Positions 45,916-55,554 of a stretch of DNA of 64,000 bases are shown here, in pieces. Location: NCBI GenBank assembly GCA_963764565.1, contig CAVXTD010000008.1:62001-126000 (forward strand). Direction: 5' to 3'. The translations under genes and the position numbers were made by a program. This DNA comes from DATBLE01 sp963764565. Lineage in GTDB: Bacteria; Actinomycetota; Thermoleophilia; Gaiellales; Gaiellaceae. The notes beneath the pieces were generated by a model. The model did no database searches and was not told where the DNA came from. It saw only the letters and a program-made list of their open reading frames with translations. The first letter of the stretch is position 1; each line of letters starts with the position of its first letter.

Positions 45916-46784
45916 CTACTTCGGCCCGTCAGGCACGAACCTGGCCTCCAGGCCCCTCTGCCCGAAACCACTCGGACCATCGCGAGCTGCGGCGGCTTCT
46001 CCATCCCGTAGTGCATCGCGTCGATCAGCGTCACCCCTGCCGGCTCGGCCCGCTCCCGGAATGCGCGCACCTGCTCCTGGACGAAGTCGAGCCGGCAGTT
46101 CGTGGCCGCGTTGCCCGTCACGTAGGTCTGGCAGCCGCGCTCGAGCGACGCCTCGAGCATCTCGAGCACCGCTCCGCCGCCGGCGACCATCGCCACCCGC
46201 CCGGCATCGCCACGCGGGCGGGTCAGTACGTGCACCTTGATCTCGGGGCCGAGGTAGGCACGCAGCGCGTCGGCCAGGCCGTCCACGCTCAGCCTGCTCT
46301 CGCCGATGATCGCAGCGCCGCCGGGTATCCCCTCGCAGATCGGGAAATACTCCTCGAGGCCTTCGAGCCGGACGCCCTCGGCGCACAGGCGTGACGGCGA
46401 GACCTCGGGGTGCATGTCGAGCGGTGCGTGCACGTTGTACAGGCTGATTCCGCGCTCGCGCATCGTCTCGAAGGTCTCCCGCGCCAGCGGCAGGAAGCCC
46501 GGCACGTCGGCGAAGTCGAGCGGGTGCTCCGTGAAGAGCAGCGTCCCCGGCTCGAGCGAAGCGACGATCCGGTCGCTCGGGAAGACACACGTGGCCGCCC
46601 GGGCGACCTCCTCGGAACCGCTCAGGGAAAGCCCGTTCCAGCGACCCTCCCACTCCGGAAGGAGGTAGTCGCGCCAGTACGGATCCGGGTAGACGTCCGC
46701 GAATGCCTTCGACCAGTCGTCCCCGCGCACGTCGGGAACGCGAAAGTAGGCGTCCAGCTCGGCGACCAGCTCCGCGAGCTTCAC
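45916..46784 (-). CDS. Nif3-like dinuclear metal protein (DUF34)
   Basis: GTG at 46784 overlaps the corrected ligD stop (GTGA). KLAELVAELDAYFRV and WNGLSLSG start the domain; LFTEHPLDF and LYNVHAPLDMHP hold metal-binding His/Asp, and TYVTGNAATNCRL and VTLIDAMHYGMEKP complete it. One indel near 45970 separates this from its end FVPDGPK at 45916. About 288 residues. The molecular function of Nif3/YbgI proteins is not settled. In the raw sequence the frame is open through from ligD, which I attribute to an indel. Confidence 0.85.
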
Positions 46785-49127
46785 CGGATCGACCTGAGGG
46801 CTGCTCCGAGCCGCTGCCGAGTGGCGAGCACGCCCTGGAAAAGGTCGCCGTGCTGCTCCACGCGAGCCGAGAACCGCGTCGATCGTGAACGCCGCCGGGT
46901 CGAGCCCCTCCCGCACCTCGTCCCAGCGCAGCGGGGTCGAGACGGGCGCCCCCGGCCTCGGCCGCACCGAGTAGACCGACGCGATCGTCTTCCCCTCGCC
47001 GTTCTGGTTCGCGTCGATCAGCACGCCGCGCCGCTTTGCCTTCGTCCATTCGGTGGTGACGAGGCCGCGGTGGGCGCGGGCGAGCGTGCCGGCGACGATC
47101 TCGGCGAACTCGCGCGTCTCGTCGAACGTGTGTCGCCGCTCGATCGGAACGAGGATGTGGATCCCCTTGCTGCCGCTGGTCTTCGGGAACCCGACCAGGC
47201 CGAGCAGGTCGAGCACCTCTTTGACGAGCAGCGCAACCTGGATCGTCTCGGGAAAGCCGGCGTCGGCGGCAGGGTCGAGGTCGAAGAGCACGAAGTCGGG
47301 ACGCTCGGGCTTGTCGACCCGCGAGTACCACGTGTTCAGGTCGATGCAGCCCATGTTCACCATCCAGAGCAGAGCCAGCTCGTCGTTGACGAGCGGCACT
47401 CGGATCTTGCGGCTGCGACGTGGCGACTCCCTGGTCGAGACGGTGAAGGCGCGGGTCGGGATCCACTCAGGCATGTGCGTCGGCGCGTCCTTCTGGAAGA
47501 AGTGCTGGCCGCCGATCCCGTCGGGATAGCGCTTGAGCGTGAACGGCCGGTCCCGGAGATGCGGCAGAAGAACCGGTGCGACGGCGCGATAGTAGGCAAG
47601 CAGGTCGCCCTTGGTGATCCCCTCGTCCGGCCAGAAGACCTTGTCGAGGTTCGAGAGCTTGAGCACGCGGCTGCCCTTCCGAAGCTCGCTGCCGAGCGGC
47701 TCCTCGCGGTGCACCTGGCGCGCCGGCTTGTCCTCGCGCAGCCCCTGGAACGACGGCGCCCGCAGCCGGCCGTCGTGGGTCCACTCGACGAACTCGACCT
47801 CGCAGACAAGCTCGGGGCGCACCCAGACGACGTCGGCCTTGCGCACCTTCGGCATCTTCGGGATCTCTGCGAAGGCGCTTCCGGGTTGCTCGAGCGCACG
47901 CAGCTTCGCGAGCAGCTCGTCGATGTCCCTGTCGGTGAAGCCGGTACCGCAGTTGCCCACGTACGCCAGCTCGTCCCCGTGCCAGACACCGAGCACCAGC
48001 GAGCCGAACCGGCCGGAGCGACGCCCCTGCCCCTTCGTGTACCCGGCGATCACGAACTCCTGGCGAGCGTGCGTCTTCACCTTCAGCCACTCGCGCGTGC
48101 GCTTGCCCAGCCGGTACGGCGAGTCGGCCCGCTTCGCAACCACGCCCTCGAGCCCCTGCTTCGCGGCCGCCTCGTACAGGGCGGCGCCGTCCTCGAAAGC
48201 CTCCGAGAGACGAACGACCCGGTTCCGCCCGTCGAGCAGCCGCGCAAGACGCTCACGCCGCTCGGTCAGCGGCAGCGCGACGAACGGCTCGCCCTCGAGC
48301 TCGAGCAGATCGAACACCTCGTAGACGATCGGGGTGGCCGGATCCGCCTGTTGCATCGCCGAGAAGCTCGGGCGGCCCTGCTCGTCGAGCGCGCAGATCT
48401 CGCCGTCCAGAACACACGCAGGCGACTTCGTCGCCTGCGTTAGCTGTTTCGCGATTGTCGGGAAGCGTCCTGTCAGGTCGTTGCCGTTGCGGCTGACCAG
48501 TGTGGCCTCGCCGCCGCGGATGTACGCGAGGGCGCGGTAGCCGTCCCATTTCACCTCGAAGAGCCAACCCGGCCCGACCGGCAACTCCTTCGCGAGCGTC
48601 GCGAGCATCGGCTGGTAGCTCCCGGCCGGCGCAACCGGGACCTCGTCCCGGTTGCGCGGGACCTCCTCGCGCTTGCGGATCAGCAGCCAGTTCCTGGGGT
48701 TGCCGTCGAGATTGGCGGGAACGAGCGTCCACAGGCCGTTCAGCCGCTTGCCCGCCAGACGCACGGTGAGGCCGCCGTCCCCCTTCTCCTCGACGAGCTC
48801 GTACGCGCCGCTGTCCCACAGCTCGACGGTGCCCGCGCCGTACTGGCCCTTCGGGATCTCGCCCTCGAACGTCGCGTAGTCGAGTGGGTGGTCCTCGACG
48901 TGGACGGCGAGCGAGCGCTGGCCCGTTTCGAGCGGGATGCCCTTCGGAACCGCCCAGCTCGCCAGGACACCGTCCCGCTCGAGGCGAAAGTCGTAATGCA
49001 GTCGCCGCGAGTCATGGCGCTGAACGACGAAAATCGGCCGGCGGCCGTGCCTGCTCGAGCCGAACGGCTCGGGGGTCTTCGCCGAGTCGCGTTTTCGCCG
49101 GTATTCGGCGAGGTCGTCGCGGGGCAT
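46781..49127 (-). CDS. ligD: ATP-dependent DNA ligase D (NHEJ), order phosphoesterase-ligase-polymerase
   Basis: ATG at 49127; about 781 residues. Phosphoesterase domain (FVVQRHDSRRLHYDFRLERD, KGQYGAGTVELWDSG), ligase with nucleotidyl Lys in LFEVKWDGYRALAY and VLDGEICALDEQGRP, LEGVVAKRADSPYR and WLKVKT, then the LigD polymerase (LSNLDKVFWPDEGITKGDLL, FVLFDLDPAAD, TSGSKGIHILVPI). One extra G near 46878 shifts the end; corrected it reads VEQHGDLFQGVLATRQRLG and stops at 46781. Bacterial non-homologous end joining normally needs Ku, which is not in the window. Confidence 0.93.
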
Positions 49128-49269
49128 GGCGGCTAGCTTGCCTCAGCCGGCGGCCGCCGGCGTGCAACACCGTGCACAAATGGTGCTCGTAGTGCTTCTA
49201 ATGGGTAGTGGGACGGTGAACGGACGGTGTTCAGAACCGGGGAAAAGCCTGTGGAGAGTGTGGAATATC

Positions 49270-49283
49270 CCCGGAAAACCGGG
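49270..49283 (-). terminator. Small hairpin after accA
   Basis: CCCGG AAAA CCGGG lies 4 bases beyond the accA stop (49288). On the minus strand no T run follows. The rest of the 160-base gap to ligD (49128-49287) shows nothing I can assign; a looser CCGGGGA/TCCCCGG pair spans 49238-49274. Confidence 0.35.
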
Positions 49284-49287
49284 ATAG

Positions 49288-50220
49288 TTAGGCGAAGACG
49301 CCCATCCCGCGGAACTTCGCCCGCCGCGCCTTGACCAGGCGATCGCCGGGAATCCCGTCGAGATCGTCCAGCGCGGCCTGCAACGACTCACCGAGCAGTC
49401 TCGCAGCCTCGACCCAGTCGTTTTGCGCCCCGCCGGGGGGCTCGGGCACGATTCCGTCGATCACTCCCAGCTCCAGGCAGTGCCCGGCGTCGGGCTTGAA
49501 CGCAGCAGCGGCCTTTCTCGCCTCCCCGGCATCCCGCCAAAGGATCGCGGCGCAGCCTTCGGGCGAGATCACCGAGTAGATCGCGTTTTCCTGCATCAGC
49601 ACGCGGTCGGCGAGCGCGATCGCAATCGCCCCGCCCGAACCGCCCTCGCCGATCACGCAGGCGACGATCGGCACGCGCAGCCGCGCCATCAGCGCCTGCG
49701 ACTGGGCGATCGTCCCGCCTTGGCCATGCTGCTCGGCCGCGACTCCCGGGTACGCCCCGGGGGTGTCGACGAGGCTGATCACCGGGAAGCCGTGGCGGTC
49801 GGCGAGCTCCATCGCACGCATCGCCTTCCGGTAGCCCTCCGGGTAGGGCATCCCGAACTGCCGCTTCGTCCGTTCCTGGATGTCGCGGCCCTTCTGCTGA
49901 CCGATCAACACCACAGTCCGGCCGTCGAACCTGCCGATGCCGGTCACCATCGCACCGTCGTCGGCGCGGCCGCGGTCCCCGTGGAGCTCGACCCAGTCCT
50001 CGAGCATCCGCTGGACGTAGTCGAGCGTGTAGGGGCGCCCCGCGTGTCGCGCAAGCTCGACCGACCGCCAGATCTCCTCGTCCGTCGGCTCCGATTCCAG
50101 CTTCTCGAGCTGGCGCTGGAGCCGCGCGAGCTCGCCCGAGAGCTTGGCGCCGCCGAGCAGCGAGACATTCCTGAGCCGACTCAGGCGCTCCCGCAGCCGG
50201 CGCTCGGCCTCACCCGGCAT
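49288..50220 (-). CDS. accA: Acetyl-CoA carboxylase carboxyltransferase subunit alpha
   Basis: ATG at 50220, overlapping accD by 11 bases. 310 residues: a helical N-terminus (LARLQRQLEKLESEP), then RPYTLDYVQRMLEDWVELHG, GQQKGRDIQERTKRQFGMPY, ISLVDTPGAYPGVAAEQHGQ and VIGEGGSGGAIAIALADRVL, all typical of AccA. Forms the carboxyltransferase with AccD, transferring CO2 from biotin to acetyl-CoA for fatty-acid synthesis. Frame intact. The fab operon lies a few kb away. Confidence 0.95.
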   Translation of the reverse strand: MPGEAERRLRERLSRLRNVSLLGGAKLSGELARLQRQLEKLESEPTDEEIWRSVELARHAGRPYTLDYVQRMLEDWVELHGDRGRADDGAMVTGIGRFDGRTVVLIGQQKGRDIQERTKRQFGMPYPEGYRKAMRAMELADRHGFPVISLVDTPGAYPGVAAEQHGQGGTIAQSQALMARLRVPIVACVIGEGGSGGAIAIALADRVLMQENAIYSVISPEGCAAILWRDAGEARKAAAAFKPDAGHCLELGVIDGIVPEPPGGAQNDWVEAARLLGESLQAALDDLDGIPGDRLVKARRAKFRGMGVFA

Positions 50221-51061
50221 TGCCGAAGAGCCGCAGCAGCCGGCTCACGTAGGCGCGCAGCTCTGCCCGCTGGATGATCGCGTCGACGTGGCCGAAGCGC
50301 AGGTTCGACTCGGCCAGACCGAAGTCGTCGGGCAGCTTCTCGCGGGTCGTCTGCTGGACGACGCGCGGCCCCGTGAACGAGATCAGCGCGCCCGGCTCCG
50401 CGATCGTCACGTCGCCCAGGCTCGCGAAGCTCGCCAAGACGCCGGCGGTCGTCGGATGGCTGAAGATGTTGACCAGCGCGCAGCGCGCGTCGTGCAGATC
50501 TTCGACCGCGCACACGGTCTTCGGCATCTGCATCAGCGAGAGGATCCCCTCCTGCATGCGCGCGCCGCCGGAGGCGGTGACCGAGACGAGCGGCACCCGC
50601 CGCTCGCTCGCCAGCTCGCAGGCACGGGTGAATTTCTCGCCCACGACACTGCCCATCGAGCCGCCCATGAACCCGAAGTCCATCACCGACAGCTGGCACG
50701 GTTCGCCTTCGATCTCGGCCCGGCCGATCACGATCGCGTCGCCCTGACCGGTCTTGAGCTCGGCCTCCGCAAGGCGCTCCGTGTACGCCCGAACGTCGAA
50801 GAAGCCGAGAGCATCGGTGGAGCGCAGACCGGCTTCCTCCTCGACGAAGGAGGCCGGGTCGGCCAGCTGCCCGATCCGCTCGCGGGCGGTCAGCGGGAAG
50901 TGGTACCCACACTGTGGACAGACGCCGAGATGCTGGTCGAGCTCGTCCTCGCGATAGTGCGACCCGCAGGTCGGACAGGTGTTCGGGTGCCTCTTCCCAG
51001 GATCGGCGGCGCCGGCGGCGCCCTTGTGCTCAATCGACACGTCGATGCGACTCTGCGCCAT
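50210..51061 (-). CDS. accD: Acetyl-CoA carboxylase carboxyltransferase subunit beta
   Basis: ATG at 51061; 283 residues. N-terminal zinc ribbon with CPTC and CPQC, then DFGFMGGSMGSVVGEKFTRA, SVTASGGARMQEGILSLMQM and SFTGPRVVQQT, typical of AccD. Partner of AccA downstream. Frame intact. Confidence 0.95.
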   Translation of the reverse strand: MAQSRIDVSIEHKGAAGAADPGKRHPNTCPTCGSHYREDELDQHLGVCPQCGYHFPLTARERIGQLADPASFVEEEAGLRSTDALGFFDVRAYTERLAEAELKTGQGDAIVIGRAEIEGEPCQLSVMDFGFMGGSMGSVVGEKFTRACELASERRVPLVSVTASGGARMQEGILSLMQMPKTVCAVEDLHDARCALVNIFSHPTTAGVLASFASLGDVTIAEPGALISFTGPRVVQQTTREKLPDDFGLAESNLRFGHVDAIIQRAELRAYVSRLLRLFGNAG

Positions 51062-51098
51062 GACCCGTGATCTTAGTCCGGCCCTCGTCCGCGAGTCG

Positions 51099-51875
51099 CT
51101 ACAGGCCGAGTGCGACGCAGAGACGAGTGGCGGGCTCGAGATTTCGAGGCTCGGGCAGCAGCCCCGTGAGTCCGGCGCCCACCACGGTCGCCTCCCGCGC
51201 GACCCCGCGCAGCAGCTTCTCGGCTTCGGCAACGCTGAGGCCGCCCGGCACCGGCATGAACGAAGCGACCTCGGCCTCGTCGAGACCGTCCGCGTCGATC
51301 GCCGCGTACACGCCGTCCACGCCGCTCAGCGCGCGCTCGATCGCGTGCTTCCCCGCATGGATGCCGCTCGCGTGGATGAACTCCCGTTCCGGCGGATCGA
51401 GATCGCGCACACCGACGAGCGCGACGTCGCGTGGATCGAGTGCGCCGGAGTCGATCAGCATCCGCAGCGGCATCCCCCACGCGTTCCCGGACGGTGAGGT
51501 CTCGGGCGTGTTCAGGTCGCCGTGCGCGTCCACCCAGACGACGGCCACTCGGCCGTGGCGCGCAGCCAGGCCCTCGACCGCGCCGACATGAGAGCAGCAG
51601 CAGCCGCCGAGGATCAGAGGCCGCTCCGGTAACTCGGACGCGAGGAGGAGTGTCTGGCGCCCGAGCGTCTCCTCGGCCACAACACCCGCCTCCGGGTAGG
51701 GGAGATCGAGCGATGCGGCCTCGGCCATCGCCTCGCCGCCGTCGCCCCAGGCGCGCGGAACGCGGACGAGGCCGGCGGCGAACTCGCTGCCGCAGGAATG
51801 GCACTGATACTCCGGCCCCAGCGCGACCGCGGTGAACGTCCGGCAGTGCGGGCACTTCGCGCGAAGCCGCGACAC
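51099..51875 (-). CDS. Arginase/agmatinase-fold protein with N-terminal zinc ribbon
   Basis: 258 residues from the ATG at 51875. Residues about 6-30 hold CPHC and CHSC, a zinc ribbon not usual in this family. The ureohydrolase core has VVWVDAHGDLNTPETSPSG (DAHxD metal motif) and AIDADGLDEAEV in place of the usual DxDxxDP. The first metal motif, normally GGDHS, reads GGCCCSHVGAVEG. With these changes the metal site and substrate are uncertain; activity on arginine or agmatine should not be assumed. Frame intact. Confidence 0.8.
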   Translation of the reverse strand: MSRLRAKCPHCRTFTAVALGPEYQCHSCGSEFAAGLVRVPRAWGDGGEAMAEAASLDLPYPEAGVVAEETLGRQTLLLASELPERPLILGGCCCSHVGAVEGLAARHGRVAVVWVDAHGDLNTPETSPSGNAWGMPLRMLIDSGALDPRDVALVGVRDLDPPEREFIHASGIHAGKHAIERALSGVDGVYAAIDADGLDEAEVASFMPVPGGLSVAEAEKLLRGVAREATVVGAGLTGLLPEPRNLEPATRLCVALGL

Positions 51876-51885
51876 GCCTCGGAGG

Positions 51886-52797
51886 TTACAGGCGCTTCTC
51901 GTACACGTCCGCCTGGGAGGCGACCCGCATGCCGACGCTCTCGTAGAGATGGGTGGCGCCCGTCTCGTTGTGGGCGTCCACGCCGAGGCCGATCAGGCGC
52001 TCGCCGCGACGGTAGAGCTCGCCGAAGGCCTCGAGGAGGAGGGCACGCGCGATCCCACGGCCGCGCCAGGCCCGGCGCGTGCCCAGCCGGTCGACGAAGC
52101 CCATGCCGAACCGGACCGCGTTGATCTCGGCCGCGACGACCTCTTCGCCGGCGCGAACGAGGTAGACGAGCGACGGGTCGAACCAGTCCTGGGTGAGCGT
52201 CGTCTTCCGCCAGTGCTCGAGGTCACGCGGCTCGTGACCCCAGTGGTCCGCGAATGCGTCCTCCATCACCTCGTGGAGCACCTCCTCCTCGCCCCTCCGG
52301 AACGTCGCGACCGTCACGCCGTCCGGCCACCGGGGCCGAGGAGGCAGCTCCTCCAGATGGATGGACATCCGGTAGAAGTGGCGGACCGGCCGGTAGCCAC
52401 GCGCCGTCACCAGCTCGCGCGCGGCGGTGTCGGCCGTGAGAGCCGCCGTGTGGACCGTTCCGCGCCCGCGTGCGCGCGCCGACTCCTCCGCCCAGTCGAT
52501 CAGACCGCCGCCGAGGCCGCGGCCGAGATGTCGCGGGTGGACGTAGGCATCGAGGTCGAGCGTCTCCGCCGTCCGCTCGTAGAGCGTGGCCGCGGCCGCA
52601 AGGCTTCCGTCGCCGGCGTAGAGCCCTCGCGTGTCGGCCTCGAGGTCGAGCCGCGTCCACCACGCCCGCACGTCGCCGGGCGAGGTCACGTCCGGCTCCG
52701 CCAGGAGCGCAGCCTCGAACACGTTCATCAGCTCCGAGACGGCCTCGGCGTCGCCGTTCTCGAGCGGCCGCGCGGTGTAGCCGGAAGGCGTCGTCAT
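51886..52797 (-). CDS. Tandem GNAT-domain acetyltransferase (MshD-like layout)
   Basis: 303 residues from the ATG at 52797, overlapping the HAD gene stop. Two GNAT domains: the first with VHPRHLGRGLGGGLIDWAEE, the second with TRRAWRGRGIARALLLEAF and NETGATHLYESVGMRV. The second has the better acetyl-CoA loop. Two-domain GNATs include mycothiol synthase, but no other mycothiol gene is nearby, so the substrate is open. Frame intact. Confidence 0.85.
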   Translation of the reverse strand: MTTPSGYTARPLENGDAEAVSELMNVFEAALLAEPDVTSPGDVRAWWTRLDLEADTRGLYAGDGSLAAAATLYERTAETLDLDAYVHPRHLGRGLGGGLIDWAEESARARGRGTVHTAALTADTAARELVTARGYRPVRHFYRMSIHLEELPPRPRWPDGVTVATFRRGEEEVLHEVMEDAFADHWGHEPRDLEHWRKTTLTQDWFDPSLVYLVRAGEEVVAAEINAVRFGMGFVDRLGTRRAWRGRGIARALLLEAFGELYRRGERLIGLGVDAHNETGATHLYESVGMRVASQADVYEKRL

Positions 52798-53453
52798 GCA
52801 GGGACGAGCTCGTCGAGCACGTCCGCGAGGCCGGCAAGCGTCGGCTGCTCACGTGTCGGCGCGGGGTCGCCGGTCTCGCCGAGCCGGTTGATCCACACGC
52901 TCGGGATGCCGAGCTCGGCCGCAGGCACGACATCGTGGAAGTGGCTGGCGGCGACGTGGACGTGCCGCTCGCGGTCGGCGTGCGTTCGGGCGAAGAACTC
53001 CGACCAATGGCGATGACCCGGCTTGTACGAGCCGATCTCGGAGGCGACGATCGTCTCGTCGAACGGGATCCCGAGCTGCGCCTTCGAGGCGGCGATGAAA
53101 TCCCGGTCGGTGTTCGAGAGGATCGCGAGCCGCCAGCCGCGGGCTCGCGCCTCCTCCAGCGCAGCCGCTACTTCAGCGAACGGGCGCCACAACGGGAGCG
53201 AACGTGCGAGCGCACCGGCCTCGCCGTCGGGAAGCGCGAGATCCTCCTCCTCGGCGAGCCGCTCGAGCGCCTGGGTCAGCACGGCGCGGTACGTCGCCTC
53301 GGGCTCGGCCGCCTGGATCGCCGGCTCGACCTCGTGGTAGCGCGCCAGCAGCCGCGGCGCGGCACCGTCGCCGAACAGCCGCGCGAGCTCGGCGCCGATC
53401 CCGCCGTTCCAGTCGATCAGCGTCCCGTAGCAATCAAACGTCGCCCACCGCAA
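52794..53453 (-). CDS. HAD-superfamily hydrolase, haloacid dehalogenase type II-like
   Basis: A TTG at 53453 gives RWATFDCYGTLIDWNGG; the start is set by the domain, with no ATG or GTG close by. 219 residues: nucleophile Asp in FDCYGTLIDW, Ser/Thr motif LAILSNTDRDF, Lys in GSYKPGHRHW and acidic motif AASHFHDVVPAAELG. It may be a phosphatase or dehalogenase. A palindromic repeat begins at the base before the start codon. Confidence 0.82.
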   Translation of the reverse strand: MRWATFDCYGTLIDWNGGIGAELARLFGDGAAPRLLARYHEVEPAIQAAEPEATYRAVLTQALERLAEEEDLALPDGEAGALARSLPLWRPFAEVAAALEEARARGWRLAILSNTDRDFIAASKAQLGIPFDETIVASEIGSYKPGHRHWSEFFARTHADRERHVHVAASHFHDVVPAAELGIPSVWINRLGETGDPAPTREQPTLAGLADVLDELVPA

Positions 53454-53532
53454 CGCGGGGGAACCCGTGGTTCCCCCGCGCGCCCCCTCCTTGTGCTCGC
53501 CGGGCAAGAGCCCGGCATCGCGAGCAACCTGT
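53454..53532. repeat. Two-part palindromic repeat, copy 3
   Basis: CGCGGGGGAACC (53454-53465) and GGTTCCCCCGCG (53469-53480) form a perfect 12-bp stem around CGT. A second hairpin follows (GCTCGCCGGGCAAGAGCCCG, then GCATCGCGAGC). The core matches copies at 11498 and 21670. It separates fabF from the HAD gene and probably terminates the fab operon. Confidence 0.55.
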
Positions 53533-53563
53533 CGGGACTCGAGCTTGCCGAACGCTCTCGGCA

Positions 53564-54820
53564 CTAGTCTTCGAAGCGCTTGAGCACGATCGACGCGTTG
53601 TGGCCGCCGAAGCCGAAGGAGTTCGACATCGCCACGCGCACGTCCGCCGGCCGCGGCTCGTTCGGGATGTAGTCGAGATCGCACGCTGGGTCGGGAAACT
53701 CGTAGTTGATCGTCGGCGGCAGCATCCCGTTCGTGATCGCGAGCGTGCAGAAGATCGCCTCGACCGCGCCCGCTGCGCCGAGGCAGTGCCCGGTCGAGCC
53801 CTTCGTCGAGGAGATCGGCGTCTTGCGCGCGTTCTCCTCTCCGAGCGCCAGCTTGATCACGCGGGTCTCGCTGGCGTCGCCGAGCGGCGTCGAGGTGCCG
53901 TGTGCGTTGACGTAGTCGATCTCGGACGCGTCGAGCCCGGCGTCGCCGAGCGCCATCTGCATCGCGCGGGCGGGATTCACGCCCGTCGGGTCGGGCTCGG
54001 TGATGTGCTGGGCGTCGGAGGAGACACCGTAGCCTGCGAGCTCGGCGTAGATCTTCGCCCCGCGCGCCTTCGCCCGCTCGAGCTCCTCGAGAACCAGCAC
54101 CGCGCCGGCCTCTCCCATCACGAAGCCGTCGCGCTCGATGTCGAACGGCCGGCTCGCGTGCTCCGGGTCGTCGTTCCGCCGCGAGAGCGCGCGCATTGCG
54201 CCGAACCCGGCGATGCCGACCTCCGTGACCGGCGCCTCCGTTCCACCGCAGAACATCACGTCGGCGCGGCCAAGCCGAATCGCGTCCGCCCCCTCGCCGA
54301 TCGCCATGTTCGAAGCCGCGCAGGCGGTGCACTGCGCGCTCAGCGGGCCGCGCGTACCGAGCTCGATCGACACCCAGCCGGCGCCGAGGTTCGGAATGAT
54401 CGCCGGGATCGAGAACGGATTCACCCGGTCGGGCCCGCGGTCGCGAAGCTGCGTGTGGCAGTCCTGAAACGACTGCAACCCGCCGATGCCGGTCGCGATC
54501 GACGCGCCGATCCGATCCGGCTCGGCGGCGATGTCGAGGCCCGAATCGGTCTCGGCCTGCCTGGCCGCAGCGACGACCATCTGCGCGAAGCGGTCCATCC
54601 GCCTCGCGGTCTTGTACTCGATCCACTCGGTCGGCTCGAAATCCTTCAGCTCGCAGGCGAAGTTGACGAAGTACCCGGTCGAGTCGAACTGCGTGATCGG
54701 CCCCGCGCCGGACATCCCCGAGACGAGGTTCTGCCACGAGGTCTGGGCATCGTTGCCGAGAGGGGTCACCGCCCCGATCCCCGTGATCACAACTCTGCGA
54801 CGCCCGTTGGCGTTCATCAC
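53564..54820 (-). CDS. fabF: Beta-ketoacyl-ACP synthase II
   Basis: ATG at 54820 (a second ATG follows at 54817). 418 residues: RRVVITGIGAVTPLGNDAQ, active Cys in TACAASNMAIGEGADAI, His in VNAHGTSTPLGD and in STKGSTGHCLGAAGAVE, and the final SNSFGFGGHNAS. Elongates acyl-ACP with malonyl-ACP. It directly follows fabG with a 4-base overlap; the acpP gene usually found between them is missing. Frame intact. Confidence 0.95.
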   Translation of the reverse strand: MMNANGRRRVVITGIGAVTPLGNDAQTSWQNLVSGMSGAGPITQFDSTGYFVNFACELKDFEPTEWIEYKTARRMDRFAQMVVAAARQAETDSGLDIAAEPDRIGASIATGIGGLQSFQDCHTQLRDRGPDRVNPFSIPAIIPNLGAGWVSIELGTRGPLSAQCTACAASNMAIGEGADAIRLGRADVMFCGGTEAPVTEVGIAGFGAMRALSRRNDDPEHASRPFDIERDGFVMGEAGAVLVLEELERAKARGAKIYAELAGYGVSSDAQHITEPDPTGVNPARAMQMALGDAGLDASEIDYVNAHGTSTPLGDASETRVIKLALGEENARKTPISSTKGSTGHCLGAAGAVEAIFCTLAITNGMLPPTINYEFPDPACDLDYIPNEPRPADVRVAMSNSFGFGGHNASIVLKRFED

Positions 54821-55554
54821 ATTCCCAGTCCCCCATCGACGAGGAGCACCTCGCCGGTCACGAACGACGCCTCGTCGGAGCAGAGGAAGCGTACCGCCCC
54901 GGCGACGTCGTCCGGGGTTCCCAGCCGGGCCAGCGGCGTGTTCGCGAGGATCGCCAGCTGAACCTCGTCCGGGAGAACGTCGGTGAGTGCGGTCTGGATA
55001 TAGCCCGGCGCGACCGCATTGGCGCGCACGCCGCGCGAGGCAAGCTCCCGCGCCAGCGACTTCGTGAAGCCGATGATCCCGGCCTTGGAAGCTGCGTAGT
55101 TCGTCTGGCCGGGATTGCCGTGGATCCCGACCACGCTGGTCAGGTTGACGATCGACCCGGCCCGGCGGCGCATCATCCCTCGCGCAGCCGCCCGGCAGGT
55201 GTGGAAGACCCCGCTCAGATTCGTATCGATCACCGTCCGCCAGTCCTCGTCCGACATTCGCGCGATCAACCCATCCCGGGTCAGACCCGCGTTGTTCACG
55301 AGGATGTCGAGATCGCCGGCCTCCCCGACGAGGCGCGCGGCCTGCTCTGGATCAGCCACGTCGGCTTGGACGGCGCGCCCGCCGATCTCCCGCGCGACGG
55401 CGTTTGCCTCGTCGGCGCCGCTGCGGTAGCCGACGACCACCTCGGCCCCGGCGCGAGCCAGCTCCAGTGCGATCGCGCGGCCGATCCCGCGTGAGCCGCC
55501 GGTGACGAGCGCGAGCTTGCCCTCGAGCGAGCAGAAGGCAAACGGCGCGCTCAT
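54817..55554 (-). CDS. fabG: 3-oxoacyl-ACP reductase
   Basis: ATG at 55554 overlaps the fabD stop (ATGA). 245 residues of SDR fold: LALVTGGSRGIGRAIALELA, LVNNAGLTRDGLI, catalytic Ser in IVNLTSVVGIHG, YAASKAG and APGYIQTALTD. NADPH-dependent reduction of 3-ketoacyl-ACP. Frame intact. Confidence 0.94.
   Translation of the reverse strand: MSAPFAFCSLEGKLALVTGGSRGIGRAIALELARAGAEVVVGYRSGADEANAVAREIGGRAVQADVADPEQAARLVGEAGDLDILVNNAGLTRDGLIARMSDEDWRTVIDTNLSGVFHTCRAAARGMMRRRAGSIVNLTSVVGIHGNPGQTNYAASKAGIIGFTKSLARELASRGVRANAVAPGYIQTALTDVLPDEVQLAILANTPLARLGTPDDVAGAVRFLCSDEASFVTGEVLLVDGGLGM

Noticed and set aside
45540..49127. A single 1195-codon frame joining ligD and a Nif3 protein
   Set aside because: Removing one extra G near 46878 restores the normal LigD C-terminus and a stop that overlaps a GTG start for Nif3 by 4 bases, like other junctions here.
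49230..49285. TGTGGA-rich stretch resembling DnaA boxes near ligD
   Set aside because: Only two poor matches, no AT-rich region and no dnaA or dnaN nearby; gyrA at the window end is about 13 kb away.
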